Translations under genes and position numbers: made by a program
Part shown: piece by piece, positions 10,928 through 22,564 of the stretch
How positions within the stretch are numbered: the first letter of the stretch is position 1
How the letters are laid out: each line of letters begins with the position of its first letter
Notes under the pieces: model-generated
Seen by the model: only the letters and a program-made list of their open reading frames with translations
Databases searched by the model: none
What the model was told of the DNA's origin: nothing
Assembly (NCBI GenBank): GCA_002049455.2
Contig: KV918908.1
Coordinates: 62,001-126,000, forward strand
From: Porphyra umbilicalis
Lineage: Eukaryota > Rhodophyta > Bangiophyceae > Bangiales > Bangiaceae
Length of the DNA: 64,000 nt
Direction of reading: 5' to 3'

Positions 10928-12918
10928 ATGGCGTCCCCAATGACCACGGCAGCGCTCGCTGAGGCCGAAGCTTTGCCCAACGGCGCAACCTTCTTACCAC
11001 CCGCGATGATGGCGCTGCAAGCCAATGGTGGCGGTGCTGACCCCGCCACCACGCCTGCTCCTGCCGCTACCGCTGCGGCCGATCGAGATGCATCGACTGT
11101 GGCGCCCTCCTCCTTTCGGCAGGCCGCGACGGCGGTGCGGCCGCAAGAGTTGACGACCCAGACGCTGGACACCTCCGCCTTTTCCTCCGTCTTCGACGTC
11201 GCCCGCTGCGTGGCGCTTCAAGTCGAACACGGCGTGTACGATCTCTTCCCCTCCCTCGCGGCGTACATTAGCGAAGCCGACAGCCACTCCACGTCGCTCT
11301 CCCTACCGGTTCGGCAGTGGAAGGAGAGCGAGCGGATGGACGATGACGACGCGTCGTCGGCGTCGGGGGACGCGTTTATTGTCCGTACGCACGCAGGGAC
11401 AGGCGTCCATGCGGTGGTCTGGCGGGGGCGAACCGTGTGGGCGGTGGTCGCCGTTGGTCGTTCGCCGTCGATGCGGGGAGACTACCCGCGCAGCATCGTG
11501 TTGTACTCTGAGGTGGACGGGGCGCCGCTGCTGCCGCTGGACGGGGGGGTGGAGGGGGATGCGGCCGCGGCAGCGGGCGAGGCGGCTGCCGACGCGGCGA
11601 CGGGCGAGGCGGCCGACGGGCAAGCCACATCTGCCGTCGCCGCCGTGACTAACGGCGTTGCCAAGATGGATGTTGGTGCGAGTGCGCTCGCGGGCGCCGC
11701 CGCCGCCGCGGCGGCGGCGGACCCGTCTCCCGCCCACGCGACCGCCCGGGAGCACCTCGCGTCCTTTGTCAAACACGTGGTCGCGTGGGAGCGCTCCCGC
11801 TCCGAGTTGCGCCTGCCGACGCACTTTGAGCTGCACCGTTACAAAGTGGAAGAGACGTCGCGCGGGCGGTGGCACGCGCAGGGCGTCCACCTGACGCGGT
11901 CGGTTGACTCGGTCATCCTCGACACCAACATGCGGGACGCGCTGCTCGCCGACGCGCGGTCGTTTGGGGAGCCGGCCACCCGCCAATTCTACGCATCCCA
12001 CGGCGTGCCCTACCGCCGGTGCTATCTGTTCTACGGCCCGCCCGGCACGGGCAAGTCATCCTTTGTGCGCGTGCTAGCGGGGTTCCTTCAACGGTCCGTG
12101 TCGTATCTCCAAGCCGCCCACAACAAGATGACTGACTCGCTGCTCGCCGATGCGTTTCGGGATTGCCCGCGCAACACCATACTGGTGCTTGAAGGTGCGT
12201 TGGGCTCGGCGCGGTTGAGGGTCGAACGGTGTCGCGGGCCTATCCACGCTGGCATGGGGGTTGTTGGCGTGCGTGTCGTGTGCCGTCGTGAATGGGGAAA
12301 CGTGGTTTCGGCGTACTAACAATTGTGTGTGTGCTTCCCCTACGTTTCAATGTGTGCGTGTTCTTCACGCCCACCCCTCTCGTGCTTTGCGCATTCTTCC
12401 ATCTGGTGTCTTTGGCAGACTTGGATTGCCTCTTCTCCGCGTCGATCGGCGGCGGCGGGGTGGGTGCGCGGGAGTCACGCGGGGGCGTCGGCATCACCCT
12501 GAGCGGCCTCCTCAACGCCCTCGACGGGCTCATCTCGGGCACTGGTGGGCGGATTACGGTGCTCTCGTCCAACCACCCGGGGCTCCTCGACACCGCCCTC
12601 GTCCGGCCGGGGCGGGTCGACATGGCGCTGCGCTTTGCGCGGCCGGGTCGTGCGGCGCTCGCCGCCCTCTTCTCCTCCTTTTACCCTGGGGAGGACCACG
12701 CGGCTGCAGCGTCGGCATTTGCCGACGCGGTCGAGGGCGGTGGCCACTCCGAGGAGTCCCGCTCCATCGCCTCTCTCCAGCAGTTGTTCATCAAGCACCG
12801 AAAGGGGACAGCGGCAGACGTGCTGGCGGACGTGGTGCCATTCTTGGACGCGATGGAGGAGAGTCGGGAGGACATGAGTGGGCAAAAGGGGCGCGGCACC
12901 GCCAGCCTCTACGTGTGA
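10928..12918 (+). CDS. BCS1-type AAA ATPase, one intron
   Basis: Encoded by 10928-12194 joined to 12419-12918, giving 588 residues. BCS1-family ATPases are mitochondrial inner-membrane translocases for folded Rieske iron-sulphur protein, or organelle/ER relatives in plants; which role applies here is unknown. An N-terminal divergent region (to about residue 300, with an Ala/Asp-rich insert) precedes the AAA core. Walker A GPPGTGKS is at residues 370-377, preceded by the typical YRRCYLFY. Walker B is VLVLEDLDCLF; its first Asp codon is split by the intron and reads correctly only after splicing. SSNHP and the arginine-finger region RPGRVD follow. Start: the first ATG in an otherwise closed frame, with a stop just upstream. 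No N-terminal transmembrane helix of the BCS1 type is obvious. The family call is firm; the compartment is not. Confidence 0.85.
12195..12418 (+). other. Spliceosomal intron in BCS1-like gene
   Basis: A 224-base intron, phase 1, with donor G|GTGCGT at 12195 and a pyrimidine-rich tract ending in AG at 12417-12418. Splicing joins E to DLD and restores the Walker B acidic pair, which is strong evidence that the intron is real. It is the only confident host-gene intron in the window and is much less GC-rich than its exons. Confidence 0.85.
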
Positions 12919-13823
12919 GGCGGGCAAGCGGGGCGTGTCAGAAGCGCACCGTGCGTCGGCGGGTGCCCGGGCGGCGGGCGCGCTCGCCGACGCGGGGCTG
13001 AAGTGGGGAACCTCGCCCGCTGGCGGGATGCGTGGGAGCTTGGTGGCGGTAGAGGTACAGTGCGTTCTCGTTTTACCTGGGTACTCCATTATGATAGCAA
13101 CCGGTTTCGCCAGTTCCTTGTGAGACTGCCAGAACTATCAACTACCAATGCCCGTACACCTGTTGCTTAGCGCTTTTCAGGGGTCGCCACACTCATCGTT
13201 TGAGCGACGTATGGGAGCGTGCTGCCCCCCGGTTTCGCAACTTGCTTCAAGGGAAGAAGGGCAAGATGCCAGCAGACAGACGCAGACAGACGCTGCATTA
13301 CTGTACTGCCACGACAGAGGATTATCAATTGATACAGCGGACCCTGCTATGGTAATACTTACCCTGCTACTTACCAAATCGTCACGTGCAGGTCGGGCTT
13401 GTCTCTGCCTCCCGCAGCTACCCCGTGGTATGGGCGGCTGCTCAAACGAGCCTTGTGGCCGCCAGGTTGCTGTTCACTCGCGCTCGCGTGGTGCGAATTG
13501 GTCGGGACGAAAGGTCACCGAAGTCGAGACAGACCGCACCAGTTAACCACCGTGGTGGTCCCAAGGCCTTGATACCGAGCCTTGAAAGCACGGCAGTCAG
13601 GCTGTCCCAAAGCCAGTCGCGAAGGATCCTCATGTTTTGTGGCGGCGCTCCGCGTACGGCCTTGCTCTCACCCGCGCTCCCGATCATCTTGACGCACCCC
13701 GTTGCTGTGCAATACGTCCGTGCTTGCCCCACGGGAGAGGCGTGCCTGCTCCCAACGAAAGGCGGCTCCCTGTACACGCACGCGTGTCCGCACGGCCACC
13801 GCCCGACCGCTCACCCCCGCCCT
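12919..13823. other. Convergent intergenic region with a Tc1-like terminal repeat
   Basis: It lies between the stop codons of the BCS1-like and LRR genes. Composition is ordinary. The only recognised item is a lone terminal repeat at 13056-13074 (listed separately). No supported coding region. Confidence 0.5.
13056..13074 (+). repeat. Solo terminal repeat related to the 37.3 kb Tc1/mariner-like MITE
   Basis: The sequence tacagtgcgttctcgttt matches the outer end of the MITE at 37257-37395 for about 15 bases (TA plus CAGTGCGTTCTCGTT). The internal MITE sequence does not follow and no partner end was found downstream, so this is either a relic end or the end of a different family member. Confidence 0.55.
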
Positions 13824-16212
13824 TCAATCCGACACGGGGGACCCGACGAGCGCGCACGCCAGCTCCACGGAGCTGCGCCCCCGCAGGCTCCCCGCGACGG
13901 CCATGAGGCTCGGGTTGCCGCGCACGTCGAGGTACTCGACGGGGAGCCGCGAAAACGGCAGCGGCAGCGGGAAGCGCAGCCGGTTGTGGCCCGCATCCAA
14001 GTGCGTCAGCGCCGGGTTGTCGGCGCCGAGGCTCGGCGGCAGCGCCGTCAGGCGATTGTGGGCCACGTTGAGGACTTCGAGGCGGGTGAGGCTGCCGACG
14101 CCGCCGGGGAGGGCGGTGAGCCGGTTGTGGGAGAGGTTGAGGGCAACGAGCTGGGGGAAGTGGGAGAAGAAGAGGGGGGGGGGGGGGGCGCCCGCCGGCG
14201 CGGCGGGCCGAGACGCTGCCACAGCGGCCACGGGGGCGGCTGCCGGGGAGGGGGACAGGGGGGCCGCCGCCGGCACCGCCAGGGGGGGAGACGCCGACGC
14301 GGGCTGGCGTGGTGCGGCCGCGGGGGGAGCCGCTGCGTGGCCGACGGGTTCTGGCGACCCCGGCGTGGCGGGCACGGCGCCATTGGCAGCCACTCTGGCG
14401 GTAGACCCGCCGGCGGCCGCCGCGGACACTGCGTCTGTGGGCGTCGCCGCTGCGTCTGCGGGGACCACAGCGCCTGGCGCGGCAGCAGCCATCGTCGCCA
14501 GCGCGAGCGTCGACGCCGCCGCCGCCGCCGCCGCCGCCGCCGCGTCGTCGACTGGCGGCGGCGACGGCACCCCGTCCTCTGCGTCGAGGAGGTCGTCGGC
14601 CTCGTCTGCCGGGTCTGGGGCGACCCCCCCCCCCTCCTCCAACAAGCAGCGGTCGAGGGTCAAGCTCTTGAGCTTGCGCCCGAGCGCGACGAGCCCGCCC
14701 GCGGGCACCGCCGTGAGCGGGTTGTGCCCCAAATACAGTTGCACAATGCCGAGGCCGGCCAACTCCCCAAAGTTGGGCGGCAGCCCCGCCAGGCGGTTGT
14801 GGTCGAGCACGAGCCGAAACACAACGACGCCCCGCGGCAGCAGCTCCTCCGCGGCGCTGAGGATGACGGGCACGAGGCCCCCGAGGCGGTCCGCCGTCAA
14901 GCAGCAAAAGGACAAGTCGAGGACGCCCGACCCGTCGGCGAGGCACTCGCGCACGCGGGCGACAGCCGCGGTCTCGTCCCACGGCGTCGCCCGCGCGTCG
15001 CCGTCGCCAACGCCGCCGACCTCCACACCGTCGGCCGTCGGCGACGGCGGGTCGTGCGCGAGCGCAATGGCCTTGGCGACCGCCGCCGCCGCCGCTGCCG
15101 CCGCGCGGCCGCCGGGGGGGGGGGGGAGCCCCCGCCCACGTACGCGCCCGAGGAGCGGCGGAGGCGGCGCGCGGCGCGGCCGCCGACCGCCTCGTCGGCG
15201 GCGGCGGTGGCGGGCGCCGCCGCCGCCGCCGCCGCCGCCGTCGACGGCACCACCTGCACGTCGGTCGCGTCGGCCGCCTCTGCCGCCTCTGCCGCCTCTG
15301 CCGCCGCCGCCGCCGCCGCCGCCGCCGTCGCTGCCGCGCCCGTGTCGGCCGCCGCCGCCGCTGCCGCCGCTGCCGCCGCGGCACGCGTGGCGCGGCCACC
15401 CGCCGGCGGCGGCGCCTCCCACCCGTCCTCATCCGACACAATCGCGACTGGGGTGCCACCCGCCCGCGCCGCCGCGCGGCGCGACCGCTTGGCCCGCACC
15501 CCGACGCCGCCGCCGCCGCCACCGCCGTCGCCGTCGCCCGCCGCCGCCGCCTCCCCGTCGGCGGCAGCGGCGGCGGTCGACCCGAGGCGCCCGTCCTCAA
15601 AAACAGACGGGCGGCGGGTGCGTTTCCCCCCCGCCGCCGCCGCGCGCGCCATGGCCGCCACGCCCGCGGTGGTTGGGGCGGGGGCGCCCCCCCCCCCCGC
15701 TGCCCGCGCCGCTCCATGCGGCCCGCAATGGCGGCCAAGGCGGCCCCCCCACCAACGACGCCACCCGCCGTCGCCGCCGCCGCCCGGTGCTCGCTCTGCC
15801 ACGCCCCCGCGGCGGTGAGGGTGTCCAAAGCGACGGTGCGCGCGCCGCCGCCGCCGCGCGCCGACGGGCGCGCGCGCGTCCCATACGCGGCGCCCGTCAC
15901 CAGTGGGGGGAGGGGGGGGGACGTCCAGCCGGCGGCGGGCGGCGGCGGGGGGGGCGGCCCGGCCGCCGCCGCAGCCGGCCCGGCGGTGCCGCGCGTGACG
16001 CGCGGGACGGCCGGCAGGGGCGGCGACGGGTGGTCCCCAAACTCATCCTCCTCCCACGCGGCGGCTTCGGCGGCGGCGGCGGCGGCGGCGGCGGTGGTGC
16101 CGAGGCCGCAGATGGTGAGGGCGGGGGGGGACTCGCGGGCGGGGGATTCCCCACAGTCCACGTCGACAATGTGGTTGGCGCCGCGGCCGCGGCGGTGGCC
16201 GGGCGGCGCCAT
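13824..16212 (-). CDS. Leucine-rich-repeat protein with low-complexity N-terminal half
   Basis: About 795 residues. The C-terminal part carries SDS22/Ras-suppressor-type LRRs with N-x-L-x-x-LP spacing, for example LVLDHNRLAGLPPNFGELAG, LYLGHNPLTAVP, LNLSHNRLTALPGGVGSLTR, LNVAHNRLTALPPSLG and LDAGHNRLRFPL, ending at VEYLDVRGNPSL. A long Ala/Pro/Asp insert (about 14180-14600) splits the LRR blocks. The N-terminal half is Ala-rich with basic clusters (GKRTRRP, RAKRSRR) that could be nuclear signals. ATG 16212 opens a clean segment (MAPPGHRRGRGANHIVDVD). The frame is broken at a 12-C run (15687-15698) and a 13-G run (15114-15126). LRR proteins of this type are protein-interaction scaffolds; no partner is visible. 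Confidence 0.75.
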
Positions 16213-19200
16213 GGCGGCGGCGCGCGGGCGGGCGGCGCGCGCGGGGGGGGGGGGGGACGCGGGGAGGCGGGGATGGGGGGGGGGGGGGGGGGGCAGCGCC
16301 CGCGCGAGAAGCGAAATCGTGGGTTGTTTCACGGGCAGGACGACACGGGGAGTTTGCGGGAGGGGCGACGAGTCGGCGGGGGGGGGGTCGGCCGCCGGCC
16401 GCCACCACCCACGCGCGGCGGTAGTGAGTCGGCGGCGCGGGCGGCAAGCGCGCATGGTCATGGCGCGCGGGACGCGTGCAGCGTTGTCCTGGTCTGGGCA
16501 CGGACGGATCAGTGGTTGCACAATGGAATGCGCTTAGAATAAATTCCCTAACCGAGGTCGAGTAGTAACTGCAATGGATAGAATGAGAATCCATTTCTTT
16601 AACTTAATTTCCTGGCCACCTCCTGCAAGTCCCGGTCCGCCTGCCCAAGCACCGCCGAGCAGCAGAAGTCGGGCCGGGGACCATATCTGGTTCACCATGG
16701 CGTTATTGGCAGCCCCGAATGTTGCTCCGGGTCTTGCACTGCACCAGCGCCATCATCAACCGGGGTGTCGACTGGGTACTGTATAGCCGGGTGAACCGGT
16801 TTACTCGAGAGATTTATTTGTCAAAATCAATCAGTTTTGAATTGGTCGTTCTGTCGGTGGTAAAAGAAATCTTCGACACGACACGGAATTTCGGTGCACA
16901 GTTGCAGCAGTCGTCAAGTTGCCGCCACTAAGTGGAGTCCGCTTCCCGGCTGTACAGCCTCCTCCTACATCGACTATCAAGGTCCGAGCCAGCTTCGGCT
17001 TTGCGATCACCCCCTCTTCCCTGTGAGCCGCTTCACCGTCCCCGCACCTTCACACAACCTGGAGATACGTGTCACGTCTGCCTCCGTGCTCGCCCCCCAC
17101 CCACATTCCCCTGTCTCGGTTGCCGACGGGGTTCTCGCCAAACTATGCGTACTTCTTGTTCCTCTCCGTGCCTGACGGCTTGGGCCTCAACGTGTGCTCC
17201 TCAGAAACAGAGAAATACCCACGTGGCACCAGACAGAGTCAGGTGGGCAAGATGTTGGCTTTGACATCGTCGGCGCCCCTCGAGGTGTCGGTCGTGTGGG
17301 TGCGGTGCGAACCATGGATGGGCCAGGGGTGGCGGCAGGCGGTTACTGGACTGGAAACGCCGAGTTGCGGTGCCAGCGCCAAGAAGCGTTGACGATCAGG
17401 CCGTCCTGAGAGACAAAGGGTTGCTCTCGGTTTGGGTCTGGCCACTGCGTCACCGTTGCTCTCAGGTCGCCCTTCACGATCTCACGGCGCACTTAGCGCG
17501 ATGAAATTGGTCTCTTCCAGTCCAAGGACCGCTTGTGTTGTGCATTTTCCACAGCTTGTACAACTTTGGTGCCTCGGAACCGACTCATGATTGGTTTTTA
17601 TTTTGGTCTACCGAATTACACGCTTTTTCCCAATTGCAATAAGCCATCCGAACAGCCCGAGGCCCCACCCAGGTCTGGCGAGTCAGCGGATCAGAGCTGC
17701 GCCCTGCCGCGTGTCACCCGCCGCGTCACGGTCCCCGCCTCAGCGCCCCACAGCCACGGTCGTGGCAACACGCGAGCGGCACGGATCTGGGCACTCCCGG
17801 CGGGGCGACGGGCGGCTCTGCCGATTGGCTGCAGACGCCTGCCGCTGTCGTCCACCCCCCCGCCGTGCTGACGTTGCGCCAAACGTGCTCCCTCTGCTCG
17901 AGAAGGCACCGTCGTGGCGGCCCAGTCCTCGCATCGGTTGCTGACCGCAGCACCCTCCGCGCGTGGGTGTCAAGCGGGGCACCCACACGCCCCAATCGAC
18001 TCCCGGGGCCCCCTGCCGTCGTCAAATTCGTGGCGCCTCGGGACACTCGGCCGGCGCGACGCGTCAGCCGCGCGCCCGCCGCCGCCGTGTCACACGGTGG
18101 GTGGTCCGCCGTGCGCAGGGCCCCCGCTGTGGAAACAGGAGACAGGGGTCGATGCTGGTGCGCCCACGCGCCGACTCGGCGCCTTCCTTGTCTCTGCCCA
18201 GACAGCCTCCGAGGACAGCCTCGGAGGCTGTCTGGGCAGAGACAAGGTCGGCGCGCGCCGCGGCTGCGCGCGCAGCCGCTCTCGTCCTACGGTGGGGCTT
18301 TTCGGCAACACGGGGTCCGAAATGGGATACTACCTCGCCCGCTCGTGCGGGCCGCCCTTGCGGGTTGGGGGACCTGCGCTGTGCTCCTTAAACAGGGTAG
18401 GACCACAACCCCAGTTTGTCCTGTGGAAAGGCGTTGTGGGGCGTTCCCACAGTATGGGATTGTGGTCCACATTGTGGGTTTGGACCACAACAGCCTGTTG
18501 CAATGCCTGTGGGCAGAGCTAAGGTCTGTAAGTAAGGGATATCTCCGAAACGTGAACTTTTTGACAGCCGTGAATAGGCCAATGGAAGAGCAGACGTAGG
18601 TGAGTAGCAGGCCAATCAAAGCTCTCTTTCAGGTTGAATGGTACAATCTTCCGTGCTGGAGACATCCTCCTTGACAGCTGGGGCCGTTCCCAGGCGATAC
18701 TGCTTACTGCGGGAGATTTTCCCCAGGCCCTGGCCGTGTACGCCACAAAAGGTCACAGCTCTTGGGTCTCTCGCCGCACCCGCAATGCGGCGATGGCGCG
18801 ACGCTTTGTGAAGCGCACTTGGGGCGCTCGTTGGTGTCTAGACACACCGTATCCATACTCGTGATGTGATGGCGGTTACAACGGTATCAAGGGCTCTCGC
18901 CCACGGCCGCCCGAAACCTCTGCACAAAGTTTTGCGGGGAAACCCACCATCTGATGGCTCATCAGCCAGGGTCCCGCGCAAAAATGCGGGGTCCACAACA
19001 CCCCAAATCAGCCACCGTGGTTCCACCCCACTTCCGGAGCACAGCGCCGTCTGAATTCCCCAGTGCCGCACCCCGCACGGTGCCGTCGCGCGCCTAGCCG
19101 TGTGCGTCGCCGGCAGCGCCGAGGCGGGGCGGCCCCGCCGCGCGCCCGTGCGTGGCAGATTTCCGCCGCGGCCAACGGCGGGATTTTCGACACCCAGCGG

Positions 19201-20312
19201 CGGCGGGGTCCCGTCGGTCACCCCTCTGCGCGCGCGGGCGCCCGAGCGGCGGCGCCCCCGCCGGCGCGGCGCCTCTGCCCGGCGGGTGTGGTGTGGCAGG
19301 GGCTGCGGTGCTCCACCTCACCTTGTGGTGGCCCCACCCCCGCCTCTGAGGTGCGGCGGGCGGGGCCTCGCCCGGCACACGTTGTTTTTTTTGTGACACC
19401 CGCGCGGCCCCCCACTCGAGGCTGTGCGACCGCGGCCGACGGGCGGCCTGGGGAACCAATGGGTGGGCGCCCCACCCCCCCCCCCGCCCGCCCCCCCCCA
19501 CGCGCGGCGCGCACGTGCGGGCGCCCCGCGCCGCGCCGGTGGGCCCGCGCCCGCCGCCGACCTCGGCCGATGCGTAGGCGGCCGAGCCGGCGTGCGCCCC
19601 GCCCCCCGACGAACGACGCCCACGGTACGGGCGCACGGGTGCTGGCAGTGGTCATCTCCATCGGGGGGGGCCCCTCCCCACCACCACGCGGCCGCCGCAG
19701 CGCGCGCGCAGGGACTGACGTGATCAAGGGGCGGCACGCGCGCGCTCCCCCCCGCCCCACCCCGCCCCACACCACGCCCCGTCCACGCCCGGCGGTCGTC
19801 GCCCCGCCCCGCCGTGCGAGCGTGGTACGCACACCTGCCCCCGTGCCTCGCGCCGCACGACGGCCGTACCGGCGGGACCGACGCAGCGTCAGCGGTGTAC
19901 GTGTGCGGCACTGTCCTCCGCCCCCGTTGCACCGCCAGGCGGCGCTCCCCCCTCCCCCCCCCCTGCCCCCTCCCCCTCCCCCAGGCCACCGACGCCGGCG
20001 GCAGCGGCCGCCGTCACACGGTCGTTGTGCCCCACCCAGCGACGCGCGGCGCGTTTTGTTTATCGCCGCCGACGCCGACGCCGACGGCAGCCTCGTCGGT
20101 CGTTGCTCCATTGTTGGTGCCGTCCTCGTTGCGGCGAGCTGCCGTTTGCCGCCCCGCGCAGACGTGACGCCGTCGCCCTCGGGCGGAGGACGCCCCGCGG
20201 CCGCCGTCGGTGGGCGGCACGCGTCAGCGCCGCCGCCGTGGCGGCACACCGACGCCCCGCTGCGTCGCGTCGGTGGTGGCGGCGGTGGCCGCGGCGGCGG
20301 CGGTGAGTGGCC
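16213..20312. other. 4.1-kb divergent region, no supported gene
   Basis: It lies upstream of both the LRR gene (-) and the lipase gene (+). 16213-16530 and 19040-20312 are very GC-rich and open in several frames, but no frame shows a recognisable domain. 16540-19030 has ordinary composition with scattered short frames. The stretch 17069-17392 has a protein-like translation but no ATG. A strong perfect hairpin at 18179-18254 is listed separately. Promoter elements presumably lie at both edges but none is recognised. Confidence 0.45.
18179..18254. repeat. Near-perfect long hairpin (29-bp perfect stem, 4-nt loop)
   Basis: The arms 18186-18214 and 18219-18247 are exact reverse complements over 29 bases (core ctctgcccagacagcctcc), with loop acag at 18215-18218. 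After a two-base internal mismatch, five more pairs form (18179-18183 with 18250-18254). It could be a small-RNA precursor, a very small foldback element or a palindromic duplication. It is symmetric, so strand cannot be assigned. Confidence 0.85.
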
Positions 20313-22527
20313 ATGTCGACGGGCAATGGGTGGCGCCCCGCCGGCGGCGGCGGCGGCGGCGGCCGTGGCGGTGGCGGCGGCCGTGGCGGTGGCGGCGGCC
20401 GTGGCGGTGGCGGCGGCGGGGTCATGGTGAGCGGCGGGGACCGCCCCGCGGCGGCCGACGGGCCGACGTGGCGCGTGTCGACGGTGCACCGGCAGAGCCA
20501 GCGCATGAGCGGCGCCGCCGCCGACGATGACGAGCGGGAGGAGGACATCTCCTTTGGCCCCCGCGCGACCACGTACAGCAAGCTCGAGACGATTTCCGCG
20601 GCGCAAATCGGGGTGCTCGTGCGCCTGCTCTACGTCACCGTTGCCGTGGCCGCCGCCATCACCATTACCATTGTCGTGCTCATCCGCACGCGGTGGGTGC
20701 TCGAGACGCCCGTCTCGCAGAGCCTCCTCGACGCCGCCTCCAACGGCACCTTTGTCGCCGCCCTCACCCCCGACGAGTACGACGCGCGGTTTGTGGAGCG
20801 GCCGCTCGACCAGCCGTGCTTCTTCTCCATCGTCCTCGGCCCCGACGCGGCGGGCCCCCCGCCGTCGCCCGACCCGTGCGTCGTCAAGCGCGTCTCGTTT
20901 GTGCCCCTCCGCTGGCGCATCGCCGCCGTCGTTGTGCGCATCGCGTGCGGGCTGCTGACGGGGCTCCTCGCCGTCGTCTTTGCGGTGCGCGTCTTTCGCC
21001 ACCGCGGCCGGCGGTCCGTCACCCACGAGCAGGTGTGGGTGCTGCTGCTGCTCGTCGGCGCGTCGCTCCACTACTCGCTGCCCATCAGCACGTTCCGCCT
21101 CGTGACCGCCGTCCGCGACTACCTGCGGCTGCCGCTGTGGACGCCGCCGCCGGGCTTTTGGGAGGGCTTTTTTGTCGGCTTCCTCCAGCCGACCCTCTTT
21201 GCCATCAAGGACGCGTCGTTTACCGTCTGCACGCTCTTTGTGGTTTGGGCCAACTTTGCGACGCTCCGCGTACTGGACCTGAGCGCGCGCCTCGGCTGGC
21301 GCTTTTACCTCCCCAAGGTCCTCACCCTCTCCGCCTACTTTACCCTCAAGGTGTACCTCAACTACCGCCAGACGGGGGCGCGCTCCTCCGAGGCGCCCTT
21401 GGTGGCCTTTGCGGTCGGCACCCTGGTGTTTGCGCGGTACGACTTGTGGGAGGGGCGCGGCGCCCTGTACGCGGTGCTCGCGGCGGTGGCGGTGCTGGAG
21501 GTGGGCATCCTCGGGTGGATTCTGCGGGAGGCCCTCGTCACCCGCCGGGTGCTCCAGGGCGCCGACTATATGGCGTCGCGGACCAAGCAGGTGACGTTCC
21601 GCTGGTTAGTCTTTTCCAGCGCCGTCTTTTACCTCGCCTACAGCGCCCTGTGCGCGGGTGTGCTCTTCCTGACCCCGCTCGACGTGTTTGTGACCCGCAT
21701 TATCGGCTCTCTCGGGGGGGACCCCGAGCCGCTGGCGCTCTACATTCTCCCCGACTTGGCCATCGGCCTCGACATCCTCTTTGCCTTTTACGTGACCGTC
21801 ATGATGTACGTTAATCTGCCGGCCGACTCGCACGGCCTCCTCGGCTGGTTCCGGGGCCAACCCGCCTACGCGGCGGTGCCGATGGATGCGGGCGACGACT
21901 CGGAGACGTTTACCGAGCGGAGCGACTCGACGCGCACGCTGCCGAGCGCGCGGCCGCTGCACACGCACATGGTCGCGGGGGGGAGCGACGCGAGCGAGGC
22001 GCCCTCCTCGTCTGGCCCCTCCTCCTGGTGGCGCCGCGCGCGCCAAGACAAAAAGGGGGACCTCGGCACCCACCAAGTCGCCGAGCCGCTCACCTACCGC
22101 AAGCGCGAGTCGCGGCGGCACCAGCTCGTGCTCAAAGCCAACTGCTTTACGTTTCAAACGCAGGCGGCGTTGCTCAACTTTGCGTGGCTCGCCTCCTACG
22201 TCGGCACGCCCAAGATGGCGACGGTGGACTCGCTGCAGGCGCGCGGGCGCTTTGTCGTCGGCCCGAGCTTTTACGACGCCCCCACCGACACGCGCGCGAT
22301 TGTTATCGACGCGGACGACCGGGTGGTCGTTGCGTTCAAGGGCACGACGAGCACGCGCAACTTGCGGTCCAACTTGAAGGTGCTCAACAGTCGGCTCAGC
22401 GCCATCTTGGAAGCGTCCGCCGCGGGCGCCGCGTTTACGCTCCCCGACGAGGTGGTCCCGCCCCCGCCGCCGCCGGCGGGTGGGGACGGCCCGCCCGCCG
22501 GCGGGGCGCCCCGGGGCGGCGGCACCG

Positions 22528-22564
<37 letters not shown>

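Noticed and set aside
17069-17392. Protein-like translation FSPNYAYFLFLSVPDGLG
   Set aside because: No ATG, ordinary flanks, no recognised family and no splice signals that would attach it to a gene.
19063-20430. Long plus- and minus-strand open frames upstream of the lipase
   Set aside because: Arg/Pro/Gly noise with no domain or plausible start; explained by GC content.
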